Shown here piece after piece: positions 36,097-46,000 of a DNA stretch of 54,824 bases (position 1 is its first letter; each line of letters starts with the position of its first letter). The position numbers were made by a program, and so were the translations under genes. A model generated the notes under the pieces. That model searched no databases, was not told the origin of the DNA, and was given only the letters and a program-made list of their open reading frames with translations. The DNA is from Prevotella sp. (GTDB lineage: Bacteria; Bacteroidota; Bacteroidia; Bacteroidales; Bacteroidaceae), in NCBI GenBank assembly GCA_016285075.1, contig JAEEQB010000026.1, forward strand, positions 1 to 54,824, given 5' to 3'.

Positions 36097-39000
36097 ATGA
36101 ATAGAACAATATGTAAGATCATCGCCGTGACTGCCTTTTGGCTATTGTCCGTAAGCGCAGCCATGGCTCAGGAAATGAAGACGGTAAGTGGCGTTGTTAC
36201 CGATGCTGCCACAGGCCGTCCGCTGGCTGGTGTCATTGTTGAGGCCTACGGCAACCATCGCTTCACATCCATGACCGACGAACAAGGATCCTATGAGCTG
36301 AAGGTTCCCGAATATGTCAGCAGCGTAAGCATGCGCATTGAGGGCTATCAGCTGCTGCAGAAAGCCGTTAGTCAGTCACCAGGCAAGACCGATGCCCAGC
36401 TTTATCCAGCCACATTCAGCCCCATCTATAGTCAGGAAACAGTGTCGCATGTCAGCCGCCGTGCCGAGAACTTCGACAATACGGCCCATCTGAGCATCGA
36501 CCCGCTGATGGCCGAACAGCTGGGAGCCGATGTCCACTCGGTAACCCGCAGCGGACAGCTCGGCATAGGTAACACCATGTTTGTGGGCGGACTTACCAGC
36601 CTCCAGGCCAACGCCCAGCCGCTGGTGGTTATCGACGGTGTCATCACAGACATGCAGTATAACCGTGAGATGCTGCATCAGGGTTACTATAACAATATCC
36701 TGGCTAACTTGAATGTCAATGACATAGAAAACGTTACCTTGCTGAAAAATGGTACTGCCATCTATGGTGCCAAGGCTGCCGGCGGCGTCTTACTCATCAA
36801 GACCAAGCGTAACAAGTCTATGGCTACGAAAATTGATTTAACCATCAATGGCCAGTATCAGATGCTTCCCCGTCTGCCTAAGATGATGGAAGCCGAGGAT
36901 TACCGCCTTTATGCCACAGAGATGCTCTCTGGTCTCACAGACAACCTGCAGAACCTGGAGTTCATCAACAGCGACCCTAAAAATTATTATTATAACACCT
37001 ACCACAATCATACCGACTGGACTGACGAGGTATACCACAATACCTTTATTACCAACTACGGTATCAATGTACAGGGTGGTGACGATGTTGCCAACTATAA
37101 CCTGTCGGTAGGCTATTCTTTGGGTGATGCTACTCAGCGTGGCAACGACTTCTCACGTTTCAATATGCGACTGAACTCCGACATCCGTGTGTTCCGTGGT
37201 CTTGACGTGCGTTTCGATGCTGCCTATAGTGACGTGACCCGCGACCTGCGTGATGATGGTGCCAAGGCAGACCTGACGATAGGAACCATTACTGCACCGG
37301 CCTTCCTGTCGCTCGTCAAGTCACCCTTCCTGGCTCCCCATGCCTTCGATATTAATGGCAACCCCAGCCACTATCTGGCCGATGCTGACAATTACCTGGC
37401 CAAGGTGTTTGATCGCGATGGTGAGGTCAGTGTCAACAGTGTACGGCTGGCCAATCCTGTAGGCATCCTGTCTTTGGGCGACGGTGAGAACCGTAACCAG
37501 GCAGGCAACCGCATGGTTACTTTCAGTGTCACTCCTACCTATCAGTTCAACAGGCATCTTTCGCTTTCCGAGCATTTCAACTTTACACTTGTCAACACCA
37601 ACGAGAACTATTATCTGCCCCTCGAAGGAACACCCCCGTTCCGTCTCTTGGCCACCAGCGATATTCTTGTTACCAACATGTCACAGAGTATGGCTGCCCG
37701 TCAGAATGCCGTGATGAGCGACACCCGTCTGTCGTGGAGCAACCGCTACAATGCCCACAAGATCGACGTAATTGGCGGCATACGCTATTCAAGCAGCAAT
37801 TACAAGCTTACAGCTCAACGGGGTTATGACACTGGTAACGATAAATATCCTAGCACCGGCAACGCCCGTAACTATCGTACCACGTGGGGTGCCGACGACA
37901 AGACTCGCGACCTCACCTGGTATGCTCAGGCCAACTATAACTGGAGTGAGAAGTATTACGTGGAGGCTGGTTTATCGGCAGAAACGAGTTCACGTTTCGG
38001 TGATGATGCCGATGGACTGAAACTCGGAGGCGTGGTTTGGGGACTCTTCCCCAGCATCAATGCCGGATGGGTTATCACCAACGAGCAGTGGCTGGCAGGT
38101 ATCAAAGCCATTGACTACCTGCGCCTCAATGTTGGTCTGGACGTGACGGGCAATGACAATATTGACTACACGGCCTCAAAGACTTACTTCGTTGCAAACA
38201 ATATGCTTTCGCAGAAAGTCGATGGAAAATCCATCGGAAACATTGGCAATACCTCGCTGGCATGGGAAACCACCAGCCGTCTGACAGCAGGTCTGGAAGG
38301 AAACTTCTTCAACAATCGCGTGAACCTCCATTTCGACTGGTTCAAGGCTTGGACCAGCAACCTGCTTACCCTGCGACAGTTATCATGGACCAGTGGACTG
38401 GCAGAAAACTGGAGCAACGAGGGAAAACTTGAGAACTCTGGTTTCCAGGCTGGCATCGGCATCAAGGTGCTGAACCTGAAAGACCTCACTTGGGAGGTGG
38501 GTGCCTCAGCAGGCCACTACACGAACAAAATCACAGCCCTTCCCGACAACAACCAGTCCTTCGAGACCCAGGCTTACGGCGCTACCATCCTGTCTCAGGT
38601 AGGCACTGCAGCCGGTGTGTTCTACGGCTATAAGACTCAAGGCGTCTATGCTACCCAGGCAGAGGCAGAAAGTGACGGGCTTTATCAGGTAAACGACCGC
38701 GACCAACGTGAGTATTTCAGTGCCGGCGACATGCATTTCATTGATCGCGACCAGAACGGAGTAATCAACGAAAACGACCGTTTCGTCATTGGCGACCCCA
38801 ACCCTGACCTCTTTGGAAACATCTACACCCGTTTGCATTGGAAACACTGGGACCTGAGCGCCTCCATGCGCTACTCTCTGGGCAACGATGTGTATAACTA
38901 CCAGCGTTCACTGCTCGAAGGTGGTTCACGTTTCTACAATCAGACCACAGCCATGATGGCACGTTGGACCAGTGAGGGACAGCAGACGGAGATTCCACGT

Positions 39001-39291
39001 ATCAGCTATGGCGACCCTATGGGCAATGCTCGCTTCAGCGACCGCTGGATTGAGGACGGAAGCTACCTGCGCCTCAGCAGCGTTACCTTGAGCTACTCTA
39101 TTCCTATCCAGAACACCTACCTGCAAGGTATCACGCTGTGGGGAGGTGCCTATAATCTCTTCACCATTACCCGCTACTTAGGCAGTGACCCAGACTGTGG
39201 CGTCAGCGGAAGCACCCTTCTGCAGGGTATTGATTGCGGCTTACAGCCTATAGCTCCCTCATTTGCCCTTGGTGTGAAGATTAACCTGTAA
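36097..39291 (+). CDS. SusC/RagA-type TonB-dependent outer-membrane transporter, pair 2
   Basis: The 1064-aa product has a signal peptide ending AMAQ and a CarboxypepD_reg-like domain (VSGVVTDAATGRPLAGVIVEAYG). A plug with GQLGIGNTMFVGGLTSLQANAQPLVVIDGV follows, then a long barrel ending ALGVKINL. The plug departs from the first SusC in the usual LQGRIAG region, where it reads LGADVHSVTRSGQLG, so the two transporters are not recent copies and may import different oligosaccharides. It lies 14 nt after the FAS1 gene and is followed by its own SusD. Confidence 0.93.
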   Translation: MNRTICKIIAVTAFWLLSVSAAMAQEMKTVSGVVTDAATGRPLAGVIVEAYGNHRFTSMTDEQGSYELKVPEYVSSVSMRIEGYQLLQKAVSQSPGKTDAQLYPATFSPIYSQETVSHVSRRAENFDNTAHLSIDPLMAEQLGADVHSVTRSGQLGIGNTMFVGGLTSLQANAQPLVVIDGVITDMQYNREMLHQGYYNNILANLNVNDIENVTLLKNGTAIYGAKAAGGVLLIKTKRNKSMATKIDLTINGQYQMLPRLPKMMEAEDYRLYATEMLSGLTDNLQNLEFINSDPKNYYYNTYHNHTDWTDEVYHNTFITNYGINVQGGDDVANYNLSVGYSLGDATQRGNDFSRFNMRLNSDIRVFRGLDVRFDAAYSDVTRDLRDDGAKADLTIGTITAPAFLSLVKSPFLAPHAFDINGNPSHYLADADNYLAKVFDRDGEVSVNSVRLANPVGILSLGDGENRNQAGNRMVTFSVTPTYQFNRHLSLSEHFNFTLVNTNENYYLPLEGTPPFRLLATSDILVTNMSQSMAARQNAVMSDTRLSWSNRYNAHKIDVIGGIRYSSSNYKLTAQRGYDTGNDKYPSTGNARNYRTTWGADDKTRDLTWYAQANYNWSEKYYVEAGLSAETSSRFGDDADGLKLGGVVWGLFPSINAGWVITNEQWLAGIKAIDYLRLNVGLDVTGNDNIDYTASKTYFVANNMLSQKVDGKSIGNIGNTSLAWETTSRLTAGLEGNFFNNRVNLHFDWFKAWTSNLLTLRQLSWTSGLAENWSNEGKLENSGFQAGIGIKVLNLKDLTWEVGASAGHYTNKITALPDNNQSFETQAYGATILSQVGTAAGVFYGYKTQGVYATQAEAESDGLYQVNDRDQREYFSAGDMHFIDRDQNGVINENDRFVIGDPNPDLFGNIYTRLHWKHWDLSASMRYSLGNDVYNYQRSLLEGGSRFYNQTTAMMARWTSEGQQTEIPRISYGDPMGNARFSDRWIEDGSYLRLSSVTLSYSIPIQNTYLQGITLWGGAYNLFTITRYLGSDPDCGVSGSTLLQGIDCGLQPIAPSFALGVKINL

Positions 39292-39347
39292 GCGGCCTAC
39301 GGCCTGAATAAGTTATTATTAATAAAAATAAAAAGAAGATAAAGGAT

Positions 39348-41051
39348 ATGAGACTCAAATATTTTTCATTCATACTTTATACTTTATTATTTAGCGTAGC
39401 GCTAACATCGTGCGCCGATCTCATGGATACTGATTCGGAGCTGGTAGAGTTTCAGGAAGACAACCGATTACAGGCTCCTACTGACAGTGTATATAGCGTG
39501 ATGGGCATCATCTACAAGATGCAGGCAGTGGCTGACCGCACCGTGCTCCTCGGAGAGCTACGTGGTGACCTCACCACTACTACGCCATCGGCTTCTGCCG
39601 ACCTGAAGGCTATCACCAACTTCCAGATCGACACACACAATGCCTACAATCAGATCAGCGACTACTACGCCATTATCAACAACTGCAATTACTTCCTGGC
39701 CCACATCAACAAGGATCTGGTGAAGAACGACCGCAAGGTGTTTGAAAGTGAGTATGCCGCTGTCAAGGCATTCCGTGCATGGACCTATTTGCAGGTGGCT
39801 CAGCTCTACGGACAGGTGCCCCTGGTTACCGAGCCTTTGCTTACCGAGGTAGATGCCCAGGCAGCCATGAAGGCCAACATCAGCGATATCGTTGCTGTGT
39901 GCAACTATTTCATTGACGACATCAAGCCCTATGTCGACACCAAGTTGCCTATCTACGGACAAATTAACAGCCAGAACTCCCAGAAGTACTTCATTCCCGT
40001 GCGGGCACTGCTGGGCGACCTTTGCCTCTGGGCTGGACGTTATGAAGAGGCTGCACGGTTCTACCACGACTACCTGTCGTTACGCACCAAACCAGTAACC
40101 ACCGGCAAGGCTCATGCTTACTGGCAGGATGCCCAGTCAAAGGAGTTCCGCCAGCCACGCAATTCGTTCTCTTTCAACAGTGACAACTCTGAGTGTCTGT
40201 GTTTCATTCCGATGGAAAGCAGTGAGTTCTATGGCATCATGAGCAACTTGAAGAATATCTTCAGCTCTACCACCATCAACCAGCAGTATGCACAGGTGAC
40301 TCCCTCAGAAGGTATTCACGCCCTCTCGGCAGCCACAGACTACTGTGCCACCTATACTAAGATTGACGGTTCTCAGGATACCATCTATGCACCCAAGACA
40401 AATCTGCTCAACAGCAATTGTATTGGTGACCTGCGCTTCGGCACCATCTATGAGAAGCGTATTGCCACTACCGACCGCTTCTCACGTGTATCGAACGAAC
40501 GCCAGACCATTGAAAAATTCAATTCCGACGGCGTAACGCTCTATCGCACCAATATGGTCTATCTTCGCTATGCCGAAGCACTCAACCGTGCAGGCTATCC
40601 GCAGTCGGCCTTTGCCGTACTGAAGTTTGGTCTCTGTGAGGACAACGTGACGAAGTACATCGATGAAGCCGAGACAGCTGCTGCAGGCGAACTGATTAGG
40701 TTCGACCCAGATCTCTTTACGCTTGACAACACCCAGGGTGTTCACTCACGCGGTGCTGGTAGTGCCGAATGTGACACACTTTATGTGCTGCCCCAGCCTG
40801 CTTCTGCACTGGCCAGCCGTCAGGATTCTGTAAGCTATCAGATTCCCCTGCTCGAAGATATGATTGTCAAAGAGATGGCGCTGGAGGGTGCCTTTGAGGG
40901 CTACCGTTTCTACGACTTGATGCGTGTGGCCTTACGCCGCAACGACCCTGCCTATCTGGCCGATCCCATCAGCCGTCGCGATGGCACTGTCAATGGGGAG
41001 TTGCGTGCACGCCTCATGGATCAGCAGAACTGGTATTTGCCGAAACCCTGA
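39348..41051 (+). CDS. SusD/RagB-type glycan-binding lipoprotein, pair 2
   Basis: The 567-aa product has a lipobox at LTSC (residues about 19-22). SusD-type helices follow (EYAAVKAFRAWTYLQVAQLYGQVPLV, ALLGDLCLWAGRYEEAARFY), and the late signature EMALEGAFEGYRFYDLMRVALR is present. It should cap the preceding SusC. Its signal peptide is encoded by a degenerate heptanucleotide tract (CATACTT, TATACTT, TATTATT) joined to the 20-mer shared with 15117-15136. It is the last gene before a strong hairpin. Confidence 0.93.
   Translation: MRLKYFSFILYTLLFSVALTSCADLMDTDSELVEFQEDNRLQAPTDSVYSVMGIIYKMQAVADRTVLLGELRGDLTTTTPSASADLKAITNFQIDTHNAYNQISDYYAIINNCNYFLAHINKDLVKNDRKVFESEYAAVKAFRAWTYLQVAQLYGQVPLVTEPLLTEVDAQAAMKANISDIVAVCNYFIDDIKPYVDTKLPIYGQINSQNSQKYFIPVRALLGDLCLWAGRYEEAARFYHDYLSLRTKPVTTGKAHAYWQDAQSKEFRQPRNSFSFNSDNSECLCFIPMESSEFYGIMSNLKNIFSSTTINQQYAQVTPSEGIHALSAATDYCATYTKIDGSQDTIYAPKTNLLNSNCIGDLRFGTIYEKRIATTDRFSRVSNERQTIEKFNSDGVTLYRTNMVYLRYAEALNRAGYPQSAFAVLKFGLCEDNVTKYIDEAETAAAGELIRFDPDLFTLDNTQGVHSRGAGSAECDTLYVLPQPASALASRQDSVSYQIPLLEDMIVKEMALEGAFEGYRFYDLMRVALRRNDPAYLADPISRRDGTVNGELRARLMDQQNWYLPKP
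39371..39402 (+). repeat. Heptanucleotide tract plus shared 20-mer in the second susD signal peptide
   Basis: Units CATACTT, TATACTT, TATTATT run into TTTATTATTTAGCGTAGCGC (39383-39402), which differs by one base from 15117-15136 in another secreted-protein gene. It encodes the hydrophobic core of the signal peptide. Confidence 0.65.
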
Positions 41052-41081
41052 CAGGCTTGTAACTTACGCGTAAATATTTTT

Positions 41082-41122
41082 AGTAGGAGATAAACACTGG
41101 TTGCAGGTGTTTATCTCCTACT
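41082..41122 (+). terminator. Perfect 16-bp hairpin ending the SusCD/FAS1 operon
   Basis: AGTAGGAGATAAACAC (41082-41097) pairs perfectly with 41107-41122 around a 9-nt loop. It lies 31 nt after the susD stop. The sequence after the stem lacks a T-run, so it may stabilise the 3' end rather than act as a classic intrinsic terminator. Confidence 0.65.
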
Positions 41123-41183
41123 TGGTGTTATGCCGTTATAGAAGAGTGCAAGCAGACAACTGTCGGAAATAATAGTCAGATTA

Positions 41184-41215
41184 TTTGGTTATTTAAGAAT
41201 TTGTTTGTACTTTTG
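41184..41215 (+). promoter_or_regulatory. Promoter of the aldo/keto reductase gene
   Basis: TTTG (41184-41187) and TACTTTTG (41208-41215) are 20 nt apart, matching the Bacteroidetes consensus. The ATG follows at 41257. Confidence 0.75.
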
Positions 41216-41256
41216 TCTCCGCAATACAATACATCCTACACCTAACACCTACCGAC

Positions 41257-42618
41257 ATGGACAAGAAACAAAAAGACATGAACCGCCGTGAATTCCTGCG
41301 GCATTTGGGAATGGGGGCAGGCTCAGCCATGGCTATGATGGCACTAAACCCCTTGGAACTCTGGGCACGTCCCGACACCAATCGACCCTCGGAGAGAGCT
41401 CCAGAGAATCGTATGACTTATCGTGTACAGCACGGCTCGGGGGAACAAATATCACTACTGGGATTTGGAATGATGCGTCTGCCCAATAACCAGGAGGAGG
41501 TAGACCGGCTGGTAGACTATGCCATTGCCCATGGCGTGAACTATTTCGACACAGCTCCAATGTATATGGGCGGACAGTCGGAAGTGCTGACGGGAAATAC
41601 CTTGTCCAGATTCCCCCGCGACAAATACTATGTAGCCACGAAGATGTCGAACCAGAACCGGAGGCTTTGGTCGTACGATGAGTCACGCCGGCTTTACGAA
41701 ACCTCATTAGAGCGACTGAAAGTTGACTATATTGACTACTACCTGCTGCACGGCATCGGTGGGGGAATGGACACGCTGAAAGGTCGTTTCCTCGATAATG
41801 GCATTCTTGACTTCTTGTTAAAGGAACGCGAGGCCGGTCGTATCAAGCACTTGGGGTTCTCGTACCACGGTGATGTCCGCGACTTTGACTGGCTGCTCGA
41901 CCATCAGGATGAATACCATTGGGACTTCGTACAAATCCAGATGAACTTCCTCGATTGGCGCCATGCTTCCATGCGTGGTGGGCGTCGCACTGATGCCGAT
42001 GCCGAATACCTGTATGGCAAATGCGAGAAAACAGGTGTACAATGTGTGGTGATGGAGCCGCTGCGTGGCGGTGCCTTCGGACGTATGGCCAAAGAACTCA
42101 CTGACCAGTTACAGGCTGTCCGTCCTGATGACAGCACGGCAAGGTGGGCGTTCCGATGGGTAGGTTCCTATCCCAACATCCTGACTACACTGAGCGGCAT
42201 GAACCGCATGGATCATCTGGAGGATAACGTCAAGACATTCTCGCCTCTGGAGAACTGTACAGAGGCGGAGAACCTGCTGTTGGCCAATATCGCCGACCAG
42301 ATGTCAGGCTTCCCCACGATCCCGTGTACCACTTGTGAATATTGTATGCCATGCCCCTACGGTGTCAATATTCCTGCAAACTTTGCCTATTATAATGAGG
42401 CTGTCAATGAGCATATACTCCCCTTGCCCGACGGCAAGGCTGCCGACTTTGCCCAACGTAAGGAGCAGTTCCTGGAGGGCTACCGGAAAGCACTGCCCGA
42501 CGAGAAGACTTGGGCACGTGCCTGCCAGGACTGTGGCGAATGCCTTTCCAAGTGTCCTCAGCAGATCAGAATACCTAATCAGATGTCTCGAATTGTTGAA
42601 ACATTAAGGAAAAGATAA
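41257..42618 (+). CDS. Tat-exported aldo/keto reductase with C-terminal 4Fe-4S ferredoxin-type region
   Basis: The 453-aa product starts with a twin-arginine signal (NRREFLRHLGMGAGSAMAMMA), so it is probably exported folded with its cofactors. The AKR barrel has the expected D98, Y103, K129 and H165 (YFDTAPMY, ATKM, LLHG). The C-terminus holds CTTCEYCMPCPYGVNIP near residue 350 and CQDCGECLSKCPQQI near residue 430, two iron-sulfur binding motifs found in the ferredoxin-fused AKR family. The substrate is unknown. Its own promoter separates it from the SusCD operon. It may act on a sugar or on a redox partner in the periplasm. Confidence 0.88.
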   Translation: MDKKQKDMNRREFLRHLGMGAGSAMAMMALNPLELWARPDTNRPSERAPENRMTYRVQHGSGEQISLLGFGMMRLPNNQEEVDRLVDYAIAHGVNYFDTAPMYMGGQSEVLTGNTLSRFPRDKYYVATKMSNQNRRLWSYDESRRLYETSLERLKVDYIDYYLLHGIGGGMDTLKGRFLDNGILDFLLKEREAGRIKHLGFSYHGDVRDFDWLLDHQDEYHWDFVQIQMNFLDWRHASMRGGRRTDADAEYLYGKCEKTGVQCVVMEPLRGGAFGRMAKELTDQLQAVRPDDSTARWAFRWVGSYPNILTTLSGMNRMDHLEDNVKTFSPLENCTEAENLLLANIADQMSGFPTIPCTTCEYCMPCPYGVNIPANFAYYNEAVNEHILPLPDGKAADFAQRKEQFLEGYRKALPDEKTWARACQDCGECLSKCPQQIRIPNQMSRIVETLRKR

Positions 42619-42646
42619 GTTTTTCACAAGATATTACGAATAACAA

Positions 42647-42684
42647 AAAAAGCGAAACATGCGAAATAGCTTGTTTCGCTTTTT
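42647..42684. terminator. Terminator after the aldo/keto reductase gene
   Basis: AAAAAGCGAAAC (42647-42658) pairs perfectly with GTTTCGCTTTTT (42673-42684), with a T-run at the end of the stem on the plus strand and an A-run before it, so it can work both ways. Confidence 0.85.
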
Positions 42685-42689
42685 CGTTG

Positions 42690-42933
42690 TACCTTTGCAC
42701 TGTGATTAAGAAAAAACGCCACAATCGCGTCAGCGGACGCCAAATAGGCAAGAAATAGTTATTCGTATTCTTCATAAGTACAAGTTAGTTATAGATTCTT
42801 GGCGATTAAGCCGGGTTGGCCTAAGCCGAGTTAGTAGTTAGTAGTTAGTATTTTGCAAATAGACTTAGTTAGTTATGGTAAAACTAATGTGAGCGGCAGC
42901 CCGTATGAGAATATCGGTCGCCGCTCTTTTTTT
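42690..42933 (+). ncRNA. Candidate small RNA between the reductase and the hybrid regulator
   Basis: A -7 box TACCTTTG at 42690-42697 follows the reductase terminator. About 240 nt later, GAGCGGC (42891-42897) pairs with GCCGCTC (42920-42926), followed by seven T (42927-42933). The segment between has no ORF with protein-like features. It includes direct repeats TAAGCCG(G/A)GTT near 42807-42830 and AGTTAGT steps near 42828-42850. This is a complete promoter-to-terminator unit with no gene, in front of the regulator gene, which has its own promoter. No known RNA family was recognised, and a -33 box is not clear. Confidence 0.5.
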
Positions 42934-43027
42934 ATTCGTTTGATACAAATAGAAAAGTTATCGTTACACGTAAAAGCTAATTTTGGCGCTTTTTTCTCTT
43001 TTTTTGCTTGTATTTAGTTCCTTTTTT

Positions 43028-43035
43028 GTATCTTT
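43028..43035 (+). promoter_or_regulatory. -7 box of the hybrid two-component regulator gene
   Basis: TATCTTTG lies 33 nt before the ATG at 43069. TTTG or TTG words lie about 20 nt upstream in a T-rich stretch, so the exact -33 box is uncertain. Confidence 0.6.
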
Positions 43036-43068
43036 GCACGCAGATAGCGCAAAATACTTACCATAACT

Positions 43069-46000
43069 ATGAAACAACGGACTATCCTTTTTACAATATG
43101 TCTCATGGGCTGGCTGAACATGATAGCCCAGACGGGACTCTTTTACCCCTCATCACGATTCTCCAGCGGACTCATCAACACCATTTGCCAAGACCACTAT
43201 GGCTATATATGGATAGCCACTGACTACGGTCTGAACAAGTTCGATGGCTATCGCTTCACCACCTATCTGCGGAATACCGATCAGCCCAATTCTCTCAGCA
43301 ACAATATTGTTGTCAGTATGCTCTGCGACAGTAAAGGTCAGTTATGGGTGGGAACAGCCAAGGGCCTGAACCGTTTTGACTATGCCACAGAAACATTTCA
43401 GCACTATGAGTTCCCCAACGGGCTGCAGCCACGTGTGACTGAGGTCTCAGAGTGGAAAGACGGGCGTATCATGGCCTGTACTTCTGGCTATGGCTTGTAC
43501 GAACTCATCGATGGCAAGATGGAGCATCCCGACAGTCTCTATACCACCAGTGATGAGAACAATTACTACAGCCAGCTGATGCAGGACTCGCGCGGAAGAA
43601 TCTGGAAACGGGGCTTCAACAATATAGTAACTGTAAAAGACCAAAAGGGAAAGATCCAGCAGTTCACCTCCACGCTGGGTAATGTTGCCAGCATCATTGA
43701 GCGCGACAACGAACTGCTCATTGTCTGTATGCGCGGTTTCTATACCTATCGCAATAACAGGTTTGAAAATGATGACTTCGACCTTTCTGTCATGGGTAAG
43801 AACGATTTTGCCATTTGTTCTGCCTTCAAGGACAGTCACAATAATATATATATAGGTACGCGAGGCGACGGACTCTTCCGACTGCCACAGGGTAGCCACC
43901 AGTTGGAACGCGTGGACTGCGTAAACCATGAAATCAATCTGAATACAGCCAAGATTTGGGGTATCACACAAGATGTGCAGGGGAACCTCTGGGTAGGATG
44001 CCAGTCAAAAGGTATTCTGGTACTGCCTCACCAGCAACCACAGTTCCGTACCTGGAGCTTTGCCGCCCAAGGCATCACACTCAGTTCCACCGTTACCTCT
44101 GTGTGCGAGGGCGAGAACGGCATTATCTGGTGTACGGTGCAAGGCAATGGTGTGTTTGGCTTCGACCGCAACGGACGTGTGATAGCCCGTCCTGCATGTC
44201 CGTCGTCAGCAGAATTTATCTTCCGCGATCACCGTAACCAGTACTGGATAGGAACCACCGACGGTCTCTATACCTACAATCCGCTGACAGGACAGTCATC
44301 CCTGCAAGTGGTGTTCGACTGTGACCGCTTCAACGATATGACATGCGATGACCAAGGCAACATTTATATCTCTACCTATGGACGCGGCTTTTGTGTCTAT
44401 AACACACTGACACGTGAATTGCGCAACTTCAGCATCAATATGAGAGACTCTGTCAAGGGTTTCCTCTGTAATGACTGGGTCCAAGCCATGATGCCCGATA
44501 GCAAGGGACACATTTGGCTGGCCACGTCAAACGGAGTATCGTGCTACGACCCCAAGACAGACAGCTTCCGTGCTTTGGGGTGGCATCAGTTGCTCAATGG
44601 CATGTTATGCCGCTCGCTCTGCGAGACACCAAAAGGCAATATACTCATCGGCACCGATCAGGGTCTTTACATTTATGAACAAGGTCAGACGGAAGCCAGG
44701 CTCTTCAATGAGGACGAGTCTCTGAAGGACAAAGTGGTGGGCTATATTGTCAAGTCCAACAATAATGACTTGTGGTGTTCAACTCCCATGGGTCTTTGGC
44801 AGTATAACTTCAAGGAACGTAAATTCATCGGCCATGTCAACGGCAACGGTCTCACAACTCAGGAGTATGTCAACGGGGTAGGACTTCATACGGACGATGA
44901 TCTTGTCTGCTTTGCTACTAACGATGGCCTGACCGTATTCAATCCTGCACAGGTGAAGAACACACATCGTGAACTGCCTGCCGTCCAACTCACAGACTTC
45001 CTTATCGGAGGCCATTCCGTTACCACGCTGACGGAATCGAACGGCGATGCTGTCACCACAAAGCCTGTGATAGAGAGCGAACACTTCCGCGTATCCTACC
45101 TCGACAATGCCATTGCCCTGGAATTTTCTTTGCTCGACTACACCAATCCCTCAAATATCATCTACGAATACCGCATAGGCGGTGGCGACTGGCTTCAGAC
45201 GCAGGATGGGCAGAACAGTATCCAGCTGAGCCACCTGCTGCCAGGTAAATACGATATTGAGGTGCGCGCCCTTTCGGCAGGTGTCTATTCGGCCGTGAAA
45301 ACGATCACTGTCGAGGTGACTCCTCCTTGGTACCGTTCCACCTGGGCGTATGTGATTTACCTCGTAGGGATATTAGGGTTAATAGGGTTGTTAGGGTGGA
45401 TATGGCGTCGCCGTACCAACCAGCAGCTGAACGAGGAGAAAATGAAGTTCCTCATCAATGCCACCCATGACATCCGCTCGCCGCTAACCATCATCCTGTC
45501 GGCTCTGAAGAAACTGAAAACCGCCACTCCTGGTGGGGAGGCTCTCGAAGCCATTGAGCACAACACACAGCGCATCCTTAGTCTCGTGAACCAGATTCTT
45601 GATGTGCGTAAGATTGACAAGCAGCAGATGCACCTGCACTGCCAGAAAACGGAAATGGTCGGTTTCATCGGTGGAATCTACAAGATGTTTGAGTTCAATG
45701 CCAAGAATCGCGGCATCATTTTCAACTACCAGCACGGCGACCTCAGCAAGCTGGATGCATGGATAGACCGGTCTCAGTTCGACAAGGTGGTTTCCAATCT
45801 CCTTTCCAACGCTTTCAAATATAGTGAGGATGGTGGAGAAATAACTATCACCCTGGAAAAGGGAAAGAATGAAAAGATGGGTGAGGAGGGTTCGCTTGTT
45901 CTCTCTGTTGCCGACAATGGGGCTGGTCTGGACAATGAGAACCTGAAACACATTTTCGAGCGGTTCTATCAAGGCAAGAACTCCCGCCAGCTCCATGTCA

